This document shows, one piece after another, positions 1 through 8,702 of a DNA stretch of 64,000 bases; the stretch's first letter is position 1, and every line of letters begins with the position of its first letter. Position numbers and translations under genes: made by a program. The stretch comes from Marinimicrobium sp038419845. GTDB lineage: Bacteria > Pseudomonadota > Gammaproteobacteria > Pseudomonadales > Cellvibrionaceae. The stretch covers positions 117,991 to 181,990 of the forward strand of contig NZ_JBCAQT010000011.1 in NCBI RefSeq assembly GCF_038419845.1, read 5' to 3'. The notes under the pieces were generated by a model. The model had not been told where the DNA came from. It ran no database searches and worked only from the letters and a program-made list of their open reading frames with translations.

Positions 1-1
1 G

Positions 2-859
2 GATACCGAGAGTTACCCCTTGGCTCAGCGGCTAAAGGGCTTGCTGGCACTCTTGCTGCTGACGGGCCCCCTGACCGCGCTGGCGTTCTGGATTCAATGG
101 CGACTATTGTCTAGCGGCCTCGGGGCCATGCTTGTTTACGGGGTGGTCGCGTCCTTTGTGCTCTATTGGGCCCTGGGGTGGCGCAGTCTGGTCCAGCACC
201 TGAATGAAATTGAGGCGGCGTTGCAGGGCGGAACCATCGACGAGGCCCGAGCACAGGTAGGGCGGGTGGTCAGCCGCGATTGTGAATCGCTGCAGTGGCC
301 CGATCTGCGCCGGGCGGCGATTGAATCGGGGCTGGAAAACACTTGTGATGCCATTGTCGGGCCCCTGTTCTGGTTCCTGGTGGCGGGTATTCCCGGGGCG
401 GTGCTCTACCGGTTGAGCAATACCCTGGATGCGCTCTGGGGCTACCGGACGGCGCGCCATCGCCACTTTGGCTGGGCTGCAGCGCGTTGGGACGACCTGC
501 TGAATCTCTTGCCGGCGCGTCTGACGGCACTGGCGTTTGCGCTCTCGGCACCGCTGGTCACCGGGTCATGGCGTTCGGTGCCATCGGCACTGAATGCCTG
601 GCGCACCCAGGCCGGAGCCTGTGCCAGTCCCAATGCCGGGCCGGTCATGTGCGCCGGCGCCGGTGCGCTGGATGTCAGACTGGGTGGCCCGACGAGTTAT
701 CACGGCGCGGCAGCAGAAAAACCCTGGATGGGCTCGGAGCGCGAACCGGATCAGAGGGATCTGCGGCGCGCCCTGGTGTTGATCAACCACAGTGTTCTGC
801 TGTTGTTGGTCCCCACACTGTTAGTGCTGCTGATTCTGAGCGGAGGCGGCCATGGATAA
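2..859 (+). CDS. cbiB: Adenosylcobinamide-phosphate synthase CbiB, 5'-truncated by window edge
   Basis: Integral membrane enzyme that attaches the aminopropanol (phosphate) arm to adenosylcobyric acid in cobalamin synthesis. The visible 285 codons show the hydrophobic helices and the family blocks RDCESLQ..DLRRAAIESGLENTCDAIVGPLFWF and GYRTARHRHFGWAAARWDDLLN. The frame is open to the first base, and family members begin about 40 residues before the TTG at position 20, so the true start lies left of the window. Its 3' end overlaps cobD by 8 bp, which suggests coupled translation. Function is from family knowledge; the sequence match is clear. Confidence 0.9.
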   Translation, partial: DTESYPLAQRLKGLLALLLLTGPLTALAFWIQWRLLSSGLGAMLVYGVVASFVLYWALGWRSLVQHLNEIEAALQGGTIDEARAQVGRVVSRDCESLQWPDLRRAAIESGLENTCDAIVGPLFWFLVAGIPGAVLYRLSNTLDALWGYRTARHRHFGWAAARWDDLLNLLPARLTALAFALSAPLVTGSWRSVPSALNAWRTQAGACASPNAGPVMCAGAGALDVRLGGPTSYHGAAAEKPWMGSEREPDQRDLRRALVLINHSVLLLLVPTLLVLLILSGGGHG

Positions 860-1937
860 CCGGACTCAACCGCTTTCATCGGCGCCGGTTCACGGCGGGA
901 ATCTGGCGCAGGCGCGGGAGTGGTTTGGTGAGCCGGCCGGCGGCTGGCAGGATCTGTCTACGGGCATCAGCCCCTGGTCCTACCCGGTGCCGGATATCCC
1001 CAGTGAGGTCTGGCAGCTGTTGCCGGGGGAGGGCACGGCGCTGAAAGCGGCGGCCGCTCAGTACTATGGCGTCGATGGTCGACACATCACGCCTCTGCCG
1101 GGCAGTCAGTATGCCATTGCCCGGGTGCCGCATCAGCTGTCTCCGGCTACCGTGGCGCTTCCCGAGCTGGGCTACGCCGAGCATCAGCGCGCCTGGCTGA
1201 GCGCCGGCCACCGACCGGTTCTGTATCGTGACATCGACCACCTGATGGAGCTGGTTTGTGAGAGAGCGGTGGAACATCTGGTGGTCTTGAATCCCAATAA
1301 CCCCGGTGCGGAAACTTCGGGTCGAGAGACCATCCGCCAGTTGTACGATGCCCATCAGCAACGCGGCCTCATGTTGCTCGACGAGGCTTTTGTCGACCTG
1401 CAGCCCGAATACAGTGCGGCGGCCTTGATCGAGCATTGTCCCGACCTCTGGGTGTTGCGTTCGCTGGGCAAGTTTTTTGGGCTGGCGGGCATTCGCCTGG
1501 GGTTCTTGCTGGGTCGGGCCGAGCGTTGGGGTGTGAGCAGTGCGGTCGCGGCGGAGCTGCAGCCCTGGGGCGTCAGTCATCCGGCCCAGTGGATCGGCTG
1601 TCGGGCACTCGGTGACAGCCAGTGGCAAAGCCAGCAGCGCCGGCGTCTGAGTACGGCCTCCCTGGCATTAGAGGCTCAGTGGCAGCGTTATTGTGCCGAG
1701 CGTCCCGGCCTTTTTCGCAGCGTTGGCTCGGTGGCCAATGGCGGACTCTTTGTTACGCTGCGCGGCGACTGGGAATCGCTATATGCACTGTATTGTCGCC
1801 TCGGCCGCGCGGGCGTTCTGCTGCGCTGGTGCCATGAAGATGCCGAATCTGCCAGTTTGCCCTGGCTGCGCTGTGGTATTCCCTCCGATGGGGGTGAGCG
1901 GTTGAAACGAACGTTAATGGAAGCGGGTTCATCATGA
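852..1937 (+). CDS. cobD: L-threonine-O-3-phosphate decarboxylase (CobD/CobC family)
   Basis: PLP-dependent fold-type I enzyme related to histidinol-phosphate aminotransferase; makes (R)-1-amino-2-propanol phosphate, the substrate of CbiB encoded just upstream. The 361 residues match the usual length of about 360. Seen: NPNNPG (148-152), the cofactor-contacting DEAF (177-180) and the PLP lysine K207 in SLGKFFGLAGIRLG. The start overlaps cbiB by 8 bp and the end overlaps btuF by 4 bp, so the three are one operon. A histidinol-phosphate aminotransferase role is possible from fold alone but unlikely in this context. Confidence 0.92.
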   Translation: MDNRTQPLSSAPVHGGNLAQAREWFGEPAGGWQDLSTGISPWSYPVPDIPSEVWQLLPGEGTALKAAAAQYYGVDGRHITPLPGSQYAIARVPHQLSPATVALPELGYAEHQRAWLSAGHRPVLYRDIDHLMELVCERAVEHLVVLNPNNPGAETSGRETIRQLYDAHQQRGLMLLDEAFVDLQPEYSAAALIEHCPDLWVLRSLGKFFGLAGIRLGFLLGRAERWGVSSAVAAELQPWGVSHPAQWIGCRALGDSQWQSQQRRRLSTASLALEAQWQRYCAERPGLFRSVGSVANGGLFVTLRGDWESLYALYCRLGRAGVLLRWCHEDAESASLPWLRCGIPSDGGERLKRTLMEAGSS

Positions 1938-2821
1938 GAGTGAAGAGTTCTGGAAGTCTTTTGGGATTGTTGCTGGCGTTGGCGTTGCCGGTTCAGGCCG
2001 GCATTGAAGTCACCGATGGTCTGGATCGGAGCGTGACTCTGGAAAAGCCCGCCGAGCGGATCATTGCGCTGGCGCCCCATATTGTGGAGAACGCCTTCAG
2101 CGCCGGCGCGGGCGACAAGCTAGTGGCGGCGGTCAATTACAGCGATTATCCGCCCGAGGCTCGCGAGCTGCCACAGCTGGGCAGTTACAAGGCCGTGAGC
2201 CTGGAGCAGATACTGGCCCTGGAGCCGGACCTGGTATTAATGTGGGCCTCGGGTAATGGCGAGGAAACCCTGCGCCAGCTGGAGCGTCTGGGGGTGACGG
2301 TCTATGCCAGTGAGCCCCGCGAGCTTGAGGATGTGGCCCAGTCGGTCATCGACATCGGTATTCTGGCCGGCACCCGGGAGGTCGCCGAGACCGCGGCGGG
2401 TGACTATCTTGAGAGTCTGGAACAGCTGCGTGACCAGTACGCCGAGCGGGACCCGGTGAGTGTTTTCTATCAGGTGTGGAACAAACCTCTGCAGACGCTG
2501 AACGATGAACACCTGGTCAGTGCGGTGATCCGCCTGTGTGGCGGTCGCAATGTGTACGCCGATGCAGCACCGCTCGCGCCCAAAATCAACATGGAATCCG
2601 TGCTGGATCGGAACCCCCAGGTAATCGTCGCCAGTGGCATGGGGGATGAGCGACCCGAGTGGCTGGATGAATGGCAGGATTGGCCGGATCTGACCGCTGT
2701 GCAGGAGGGCAATCTGTTCTTCGTGCCACCGGACATCATTCAGCGGCACACGATCCGTATCGCTCAGGGCGCCAGGCTGTTCTGCGAGCATATCGAAACG
2801 GCGCGCCAGCGGCTGGACTGA
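1934..2821 (+). CDS. btuF: Vitamin B12 ABC transporter periplasmic binding protein BtuF
   Basis: Cobalamin-binding protein delivering corrinoid to a BtuCD importer. It has a Sec signal peptide (about residues 1-22, cut near VQA-GIE) followed by the class III binding-protein blocks: PAERIIALAPHIVENAFSAGAGDKLV, QLGSYKAVSLEQILALEPDLVLMW and a C-terminal ARLFCEHIE helix. Length 295 is slightly above E. coli BtuF (266). The ATG overlaps the cobD stop, so it is co-transcribed with synthesis genes; corrinoid salvage is the likely purpose. No btuC or btuD follows; they may precede the window. Confidence 0.9.
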   Translation: MRVKSSGSLLGLLLALALPVQAGIEVTDGLDRSVTLEKPAERIIALAPHIVENAFSAGAGDKLVAAVNYSDYPPEARELPQLGSYKAVSLEQILALEPDLVLMWASGNGEETLRQLERLGVTVYASEPRELEDVAQSVIDIGILAGTREVAETAAGDYLESLEQLRDQYAERDPVSVFYQVWNKPLQTLNDEHLVSAVIRLCGGRNVYADAAPLAPKINMESVLDRNPQVIVASGMGDERPEWLDEWQDWPDLTAVQEGNLFFVPPDIIQRHTIRIAQGARLFCEHIETARQRLD

Positions 2822-2959
2822 CGGATCCCGGACAGGGACGCCGGGGCTTCCCGGAGCGGCCCTGACTGGCGTATTCTATCATTAGCTGCTTTACTGGAAG
2901 CATTCTTGGACCCCCGGCTTGAAGGCACTCCAACTCCAATCGGTTCGATTCAATAGCCT

Positions 2960-5368
2960 ATGATAAAGATAACAAGAGGAAAGCCGCTACCTCAGCAGCT
3001 CAAAATCATGGGGCTCGTGAGTGGCCTGGTGGTGCTGGTTGCTCTGGCCATCGGTTTTACCATCGCCGCCGTTCAACTGCAGGCGGCAGCAGCAGCCTAC
3101 CTGGGAGGGCAGAGTGTCTGGTCCAGAGCCCAGATCGCCAGTGTCCATTATCTGGATCGTTACGGTCGCACAGGCAGCCCCGAAGCGCTTGAACAGGCCA
3201 GAAGTTGGCTGACGGTCCCTCTGTCGGATCTGGAAGCCCGCAAGGCGATGGAGCGGGAGCCCCTGGATTATGAAAAAGCCCGGGAGGGAATGATCCGGGG
3301 CCGCAATCATCCGGACGACGTGGCCCGTATGATCTGGCTCTTCCGCCATTTTTCTGATGTGGGCCACTTGCACCGGGCTGTGGAGGTGTGGCGCGAATCG
3401 GATCAGACCATTCTGGCGCTGGAGCGGATTGCGCACAATCTGGAGACAGAGTGGGGGCGTCCGAGCCCCGAGCCTGAGCGGCTCAGCGCACTGCGTGAAG
3501 AACTCGGAGACGTCAACTCACGAGCAGAGCCGCTCACCCGCCGCTTTCGCGAATCGATGACCGAAGCCGCACGCTGGATGACCCGGATTTTGTCCATCAC
3601 CAGTATTGCCTTTCTTGCCGTAATCGCTCTGGCGGCCTGGCTGATGGGCTGGGGGCTGGTGCGCCTGTTGCGCGGGAGCGAGGAAAAATTTCGGGCGATT
3701 TTCGAGCAGGCGGCGGTGGGTATGGCCCAGGTCAGTGAGTCCGGTCGGATTCTCGACGCCAACACCGCCCTGTGTGACCTGATGGCCTACCCGCGCGAGA
3801 CGCTGCTCGGGCTTCGCTATCGCGACCTGGTGCATCCCGATGACTGGGCTTCGGGCCGGGAGCAGGCGCGGGATGTCATGACCGGTGAATTGAGTAACTA
3901 CACGCTGGAGCAACGCCTGCTTTCGGGCAGCGGCGTCGCAGTCTGGGCCCGGTTGACCGTGTCCAGAATGACGCACAAATCCCGGGGCGCACCCGATTTC
4001 ATTGTCATCATGGAGGACGTTTCCGAGTCCCACCGCCTCTCGGTTGAACTCACTCACCAGGCGACCCACGATGCTCTGACAGGGCTGTTCAATCGCCGCG
4101 CGTTTGAACGTCGTCTGTCGGAGTCGCTGGCGCGTGCCCGCGCCGAGCAGTCACACCATGTGCTGTGCTTTATTGACCTGGACCAGTTCAAATTGATCAA
4201 TGACACCTCCGGCCATGCGGCGGGTGATCGGGTTCTGTGTCAGGTTGTGGATATCTTCGAGGAGATTCTGCGCGACGGCGATATGCTGGCCCGGCTGGGC
4301 GGGGACGAGTTCGGCATCGTTCTGGAGAATTGCGAGCTTGATACCGCGACGCACATTGTTGAACGGCTACGCCGGGCCCTGGAGGAAACCGCCTTTGTCT
4401 GGGACGAGCGTCGTTACAATATCAGTTGCAGTGTTGGGCTGGTGCCGATCACCGCCCGCAGCCAGGATGTGGAAAGCCTGCACCGGGCGGCGGATATTGC
4501 CTGTTACATGGCCAAAGAACAGGGGCGCAACCGGCTCTATGTGTCGCGCGAAGATGATCAACAGCTGGTCGAGCAGCGCGGTCAGATGGAATGGCTCAAC
4601 CGTATTCGCGATGCCCTGCAGGACGACCGATTGTTTCTGGACGCGCAGCTTATCGTGCCGTCAGGGCACAACGGGGAGCTGCGTTACGAGGTGCTGGTGC
4701 GCTTGCGCAACGAGGAGGGGGAAGTCGTGCCGCCCGGCACCTTTCTGCCCGCCGCGGAGCGTTTTGGCGCGGCCCACCAGATTGACCGCTGGGTGATCGA
4801 GCGGGTGCTCAGTCAACTCGCCGCGCATCCCGAACATCTGGACAAACTGGAGTCCTGCCATATCAATCTGTCGGGCCGCTCGTTCGACCAGCCCGACTTT
4901 CAGAGCTTTGTCATTGATGCGTTTGACCGGCATCGGGTGCCCGCCCGAAAAATCTGCTTCGAGATTACCGAAACCGCGGCCGTCAACAACCTGGCCGAGG
5001 CCATTGAGTTCATGACCCGTCTGGGGAAGCGCGGTTGCCGCTTTGCCCTGGATGACTTTGGCACGGGGCTGTCATCATTCAGTTATCTGAGGCGTCTCCC
5101 CGTGGACTACCTGAAAATCGACGGTATTTTTGTGCGCGATATGGCGACGGACAATACCGATCTGGCCATGGTCCGGGCTATCAATGATATCGGCCAGACC
5201 CTGAACAAAAAAACCATCGCTGAATTCGTCGAAAATGATGAAACCACCAGAATGCTGGCGGATATGGGGGTGGATTACTGTCAGGGGTTTGGCCTTCACC
5301 GACCCTGTCGTTTCGAAACGCTGTTATGCGAGCGGGCCGAGGGGCCCGCTTCAAAACCGCCGCGCTGA
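2960..5368 (+). CDS. Membrane PAS-GGDEF-EAL cyclic-di-GMP enzyme
   Basis: An 802-residue signalling protein. Order: TM helix (about 16-38), extracytoplasmic sensor region (about 40-210), second TM (about 213-235), PAS (about 240-360), GGDEF (about 370-530), EAL (about 545-795). The diguanylate cyclase signature GGDEF is intact at 447-451 with an inhibitory RxxD site (RDGD, 438-441) five residues before it. The EAL domain reads EVL (E577) and keeps INLSG, FEITET, DDFGTG (D698, D699), LKIDG and AEFVE, so phosphodiesterase activity is plausible. It may therefore be bifunctional; the direction in vivo cannot be told. Monocistronic, 138 bp after btuF. Confidence 0.93.
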   Translation: MIKITRGKPLPQQLKIMGLVSGLVVLVALAIGFTIAAVQLQAAAAAYLGGQSVWSRAQIASVHYLDRYGRTGSPEALEQARSWLTVPLSDLEARKAMEREPLDYEKAREGMIRGRNHPDDVARMIWLFRHFSDVGHLHRAVEVWRESDQTILALERIAHNLETEWGRPSPEPERLSALREELGDVNSRAEPLTRRFRESMTEAARWMTRILSITSIAFLAVIALAAWLMGWGLVRLLRGSEEKFRAIFEQAAVGMAQVSESGRILDANTALCDLMAYPRETLLGLRYRDLVHPDDWASGREQARDVMTGELSNYTLEQRLLSGSGVAVWARLTVSRMTHKSRGAPDFIVIMEDVSESHRLSVELTHQATHDALTGLFNRRAFERRLSESLARARAEQSHHVLCFIDLDQFKLINDTSGHAAGDRVLCQVVDIFEEILRDGDMLARLGGDEFGIVLENCELDTATHIVERLRRALEETAFVWDERRYNISCSVGLVPITARSQDVESLHRAADIACYMAKEQGRNRLYVSREDDQQLVEQRGQMEWLNRIRDALQDDRLFLDAQLIVPSGHNGELRYEVLVRLRNEEGEVVPPGTFLPAAERFGAAHQIDRWVIERVLSQLAAHPEHLDKLESCHINLSGRSFDQPDFQSFVIDAFDRHRVPARKICFEITETAAVNNLAEAIEFMTRLGKRGCRFALDDFGTGLSSFSYLRRLPVDYLKIDGIFVRDMATDNTDLAMVRAINDIGQTLNKKTIAEFVENDETTRMLADMGVDYCQGFGLHRPCRFETLLCERAEGPASKPPR

Positions 5369-5372
5369 TCGG

Positions 5373-5921
5373 TCAGGCCATTTCCCGCAGCACCTCCCGG
5401 TGCCGATCACAGTCACTTTCACTGAACAGCACCAGCCGGATGGTTTTCAGTGAGCTCAGCCGGGGCAGGCTGTCCAGCAGGGTGGCAAAGGCCACTCCGG
5501 CCGCGTCTTTCATGGGGTAACCAAAGGCGCCTGTGGAGATGGAGGGAAACGCGATGGAGTTGAGTCCCGCTTCATCTGCCAGACTCAGGGCATTCCGATA
5601 ACAGTCCGCCAGCAATCGGTCGGAGGGTTCATCGGTGCCGTACACCGGCCCCAGGCAGTGAATCACATGCCGGTTGGGCAGATTGTGAGCCCCGGTTATG
5701 ACCGCCTGGCCGGGCTTGATGGGCGCCAGCGGGCGGCACTCCTCGTACAGGGCGGGGCCGGCGGCGCGGTGAATGGCCCCGGCTACACCACCGCCAGTGG
5801 CCAATTGGGCGTTGGCGGCGTTGACGATCGCGTCCATATCGTCCTGGCGGGTGATGTCGCCCTGAGCGCATTCGATGGTGACGCCATTCCGGCTGATGGC
5901 AAAAGGACGCTTGTCGCTCAT
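5373..5921 (-). CDS. Macrodomain protein, O-acetyl-ADP-ribose deacetylase type
   Basis: A single macrodomain of 182 residues that binds ADP-ribose and, in the YmdB family, hydrolyses O-acetyl-ADP-ribose. Seen: the ITRQDDMDAIVNAAN strand-helix with the substrate Asn residues, the glycine-rich GGGVAGAIHRAAG phosphate loop, and ISTGAFGYP near the C-terminus. An upstream in-frame ATG at 5933 overlaps the Shine-Dalgarno GGAGG, which sits 5 nt before the ATG at 5921, so 5921 is chosen. It is convergent with the GGDEF-EAL gene, with 4 bp between stops. E. coli YmdB also affects RNase III; nothing here tests that. Confidence 0.9.
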   Translation of the reverse strand: MSDKRPFAISRNGVTIECAQGDITRQDDMDAIVNAANAQLATGGGVAGAIHRAAGPALYEECRPLAPIKPGQAVITGAHNLPNRHVIHCLGPVYGTDEPSDRLLADCYRNALSLADEAGLNSIAFPSISTGAFGYPMKDAAGVAFATLLDSLPRLSSLKTIRLVLFSESDCDRHREVLREMA

Positions 5922-6149
5922 GCGTTCCTCCATTTTCCGGGGTTGGGAAGAGGGTAGGGACTATTGTGGCTGTGCCCGCTGACGCTGTCGAGGGTTTCTA
6001 TCTCAGCACCGACCTCCGGCCCAGAGCTGTGCTGTGTACCGAAAGGGCGCACAGCGGGTGGTGACAGAGCAGGGGAAAATGCTAGTATCTCTTTTTTCTT
6101 CTGTCACGGCGCCCGCCCCGGCGCTTGAAAATAACAATGAGGTAATCCA

Positions 6150-6905
6150 GTGTCCAAACAACTACTGATCTACAACAACATCCAGCCCGTTTCCAGCGAA
6201 GCGCACCGCGACTGGTCGATCCATATTGACAATCACGCCTTTACCCGCGAGTTGAATTCCGTGCCACTGCTGGCCACCGAGATTGCCTCTGTCGCGCGTG
6301 AGCTTCCGGTCATTTTCGCCAAAACCCAGGATGATGGCGGCTATGTACCGCTGGGCGTCATGGGGCTGAAAAAGGGCCAGAACCTGTTTCTGGACGATAA
6401 AGAGCGCCTGACGCTGCGTTACGTGCCCGGCTTTATCCGTCGCTACCCCTTTGCGTTTGCCAATGATGGCAAGAGTGAGAACTTCACCCTGTGCATTGAT
6501 GACCAGTTTGAGGGATGGAGCAAAGACGGCACTGAAGGCAAGCGCCTGTTCACCGAGAGCGGCGAGCAGACCGAAGAGCTCAAAGGTGTCATGGAGTTTC
6601 TGAAGGACTACCAGTACCGCGCTGAGCTGACCAATGTATTCTGCAAAAAGCTGGCGGAGCTGGAACTGCTTGAGCCGATGGAAGCGAACATCAAGCTCAA
6701 AGATGGCCAGGAGGGCGGCGGCTTCAATCTGACCGGTTTTTACGTGGTCAACCGGGACAAACTGAAAGCCCTGAAAGACGAAGAAGTGCTGGATTTGTTC
6801 AAAAAAGACGGTCTGGAGTTGATCTTCAGCCACCTGCAATCACTGCAGAATCTGAACGGTCTGGTCAACAAGTACGCCGAACAGACCAAATCCCAGGCGG
6901 CCTGA
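6150..6905 (+). CDS. SapC-family protein
   Basis: A 251-residue protein matching the SapC family (named after a Campylobacter S-layer locus); the biochemical role is not established. Seen: VPLLATEIASVARELPVIFAK near residues 40-60, LRYVPGFIRRYPFAF (about 90-105) and the C-terminal GFYVVNRDKLKALKDEEVLDLFKKDGLELIFSHLQSLQNLNGL. No signal peptide or TM helix. Start is GTG behind GAGGT. It stands alone, followed by a strong terminator. In other proteobacteria SapC genes often sit beside TonB/tryptophan-halogenase carbohydrate loci (general knowledge); no such neighbours are visible here. Confidence 0.85.
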   Translation: MSKQLLIYNNIQPVSSEAHRDWSIHIDNHAFTRELNSVPLLATEIASVARELPVIFAKTQDDGGYVPLGVMGLKKGQNLFLDDKERLTLRYVPGFIRRYPFAFANDGKSENFTLCIDDQFEGWSKDGTEGKRLFTESGEQTEELKGVMEFLKDYQYRAELTNVFCKKLAELELLEPMEANIKLKDGQEGGGFNLTGFYVVNRDKLKALKDEEVLDLFKKDGLELIFSHLQSLQNLNGLVNKYAEQTKSQAA

Positions 6906-6921
6906 TTCTCCCGGGGTTATC

Positions 6922-6953
6922 AAAAAGCCGGCGCTTTTGCGCCGGTTTTTTTA
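6922..6953. terminator. Bidirectional rho-independent terminator between sapC-like gene and uspA
   Basis: Perfect 7-bp stem CCGGCGC (6928-6934)/GCGCCGG (6939-6945) with a TTTT loop, T-run 6946-6952 downstream and A-run 6922-6926 upstream. It therefore serves both convergent genes. Confidence 0.93.
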
Positions 6954-6963
6954 TGCGTCTTTA

Positions 6964-7395
6964 TCAACGGATCCGCACGGTCAGCACGTCGCAGTGGGCT
7001 TCGTGGATGATATCCGAGGCCGTCGAGCCCAGCAGGCGTTTGATGGCTGTCTCTCCGTGGCTGCCCGAGACGATGATTTCCGCCCCCAGCTTGTCCGCGA
7101 GGTAAGTAATCTCGCTGGCCGGATCGCCAAAGACAATATGGAAGTGATCCGGGGGCAGGGTGATACCCTCGACCAACTGGTGCAGCTCGGGGTAGATCTC
7201 CTGGCGCACCTGAAGCTCCCCATGGCGATGGTTTTTGCCGGTTGCGCTGCCCAGCGCTGTCACGGGCCTCTCGGCCACATGCACCAGATGGAGCCGGCTC
7301 CAGTCCCCTTCGCACAGGCGTTTCGCCCGGTCGATGACAGTCACCGAGTCGGGGCTCAAGTCCAGAGCGGCGAGAATAATAGAATAGTGGGGCAT
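6964..7395 (-). CDS. Universal stress protein (UspA family)
   Basis: A single Usp domain of 143 residues. The N-terminal strand YSIILAALDLSPDS and the nucleotide-binding end GSHGETAIKRLLGSTASDIIHEAHCDVLTVRIR fit the ATP-binding Usp pattern G-2x-G-9x-G(S/T), here GSHG...GSTAS. In-frame ATGs lie at 7428, 7401 and 7395; only the one at 7395 has a well-placed AGGA (6 nt upstream). Cytoplasmic stress protein; partner unknown. Convergent with the SapC gene, sharing its terminator. Confidence 0.88.
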   Translation of the reverse strand: MPHYSIILAALDLSPDSVTVIDRAKRLCEGDWSRLHLVHVAERPVTALGSATGKNHRHGELQVRQEIYPELHQLVEGITLPPDHFHIVFGDPASEITYLADKLGAEIIVSGSHGETAIKRLLGSTASDIIHEAHCDVLTVRIR

Positions 7396-7599
7396 ACTCA
7401 TTCCTATCCCGGGTTGTAGTGGCGTCATTATCGGTAACCGCGTATAACTGATAGTGTAGTCTATGATCTGAAGCGGCCCAAAATCAGTAGTTTACGTGCT
7501 GTAGGGGTAGAGCCCAATGCCTGTTCTGACCGGAATTGGTCGGCCAGGCGGGCCACCCGAATAGGATGTTCCGATACTCAACGGCTTGGGGGTTATGCC

Positions 7600-8523
7600 A
7601 TGAACACAGAGTCAGGCAGTCAACGACAGATACTGCTCACCGGTGCGACAGGGTTTATTGGCGTTCCCCTGTGCAAGGCATTGCTGGAACGGGGCAACAG
7701 GCTCACGGTCTTGACGCGAGACCCCCGCAAAGCCAGAAAGGTGTTGGGCGAGTCGGTAACCCTGGTTACCCGTCTTGATGAGCTGCCGGACACGGCATTT
7801 CAGGCAGTCATCAACCTTGCGGGTGAACCTCTGGTGGGCCGTTGGACCGAACGGCGCAAGGAGGAGATCCGCCGCAGCCGGATCGGTCTCACTGAGGCGT
7901 TGCTGGATCATTTTCACGAGCGTGAACACTTTCCCGAAACCCTCATCAACGGCAGTGCCGTTGGCTATTATGGCGATGGCGGGGAGCAGCCGCTGACCGA
8001 GATTGATGGCAACGGCCAGGGCTTTGGGGCCGAGCTGTGCCGGGACTGGGAGGCGGTCGCGGAGCGCTTTGGTGATCAGGGCGCGCGGGCCTGTCGCCTG
8101 CGTACGGGCATCGTGCTGGGCAAAGGCGGCGGAGCCCTGCAGGCCATGTTGGTGCCGTTCAAGCTGGGTCTGGGAGGACGCCTGGGCCGGGGCCGTCAGT
8201 GGATGTCGTGGATACACCTCGAGGATATGGTCTCACTGATCCTGTTCTGCCTGGACAACCGGGAGATCTCCGGCCCGGTCAATGCCACTGCCCCCAATCC
8301 GGTGACCAACCGCTATTTTACCCGGACCCTGGCGAGGGCCTTGCACCGCCCCGCGATCTTCCATACCCCCGCTCCGGTGTTGCGTCTGGTGATGGGTGAA
8401 ATGGCCGACGAGCTGCTGCTGGTCAGCCAGCGGGTGCTGCCGGAAGTGGCGGTATCAGCGGGCTTCCAATTTCAACATCCCGAGCTGCCCATGGCGCTGC
8501 AGGATATCCTCAGAAAAAAGTGA
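7600..8523 (+). CDS. TIGR01777-type NAD(P)-dependent epimerase (YfcH/SulA-like)
   Basis: Extended short-chain dehydrogenase of 307 residues. Rossmann motif GATGFIG at 15-21, then VINLAGEPLVGRWTERRKEEIRRSRI, SAVGYYGDGG and RLRTGIVLGKGGGALQAMLVPFKLGLGGRLGRGRQWMSWIHLEDM, all typical of this family, with a C-terminal DUF1731-like segment (about 250-298). No substrate has been defined for the family. Single gene; 171 bp of unremarkable sequence precede it. Confidence 0.9.
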   Translation: MNTESGSQRQILLTGATGFIGVPLCKALLERGNRLTVLTRDPRKARKVLGESVTLVTRLDELPDTAFQAVINLAGEPLVGRWTERRKEEIRRSRIGLTEALLDHFHEREHFPETLINGSAVGYYGDGGEQPLTEIDGNGQGFGAELCRDWEAVAERFGDQGARACRLRTGIVLGKGGGALQAMLVPFKLGLGGRLGRGRQWMSWIHLEDMVSLILFCLDNREISGPVNATAPNPVTNRYFTRTLARALHRPAIFHTPAPVLRLVMGEMADELLLVSQRVLPEVAVSAGFQFQHPELPMALQDILRKK

Positions 8524-8530
8524 AACCTCA

Positions 8531-8556
8531 CTTGAAAACGGTGGGAGTGTCCCTAT
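8531..8556 (+). promoter_or_regulatory. Sigma-32 heat-shock promoter of ibpA
   Basis: CTTGAAA (8531-8537), 13-nt spacer, CCCTAT (8551-8556). This is close to the RpoH consensus CTTGAAA-N13/14-CCCCAT. It lies about 150 bp before the ibpA start, just after the epimerase stop codon. Confidence 0.82.
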
Positions 8557-8564
8557 TAAAAGAT

Positions 8565-8702
8565 CAGGCCCGCTCGACAGAGGGGCCCGGTTGGCAGCCG
8601 ACGACTTCACGCTGAAGCGATGACTGTCAATGTCACTCAACGAGTGATCACTTGATCGAATGATAGGTTTTCACTGATATTGCTCTGAAAGAGGATATGA
8701 TT
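8565..8702 (+). ncRNA. Candidate ROSE-type RNA thermometer in the ibpA 5' leader
   Basis: The leader between the sigma-32 promoter and ibpA can hide the ribosome site. TTGCT (8680-8684) lies just before the Shine-Dalgarno AGAGGA; CTCT (8683-8686) pairs with AGAG (8690-8693) across a 3-nt loop, G8682 faces G8694 and T8681 pairs with A8695. That is the UYGCU/SD arrangement with a G-G opposition known for ROSE elements. An upstream hairpin TCACTC/GAGTGA (8633-8647) supports a multi-stem leader. Inferred from sequence only; no folding was run. Confidence 0.7.

Noticed and set aside
7429..7599. Possible riboswitch or sRNA upstream of the epimerase gene
   Set aside because: No strong stem, terminator or conserved motif could be found.
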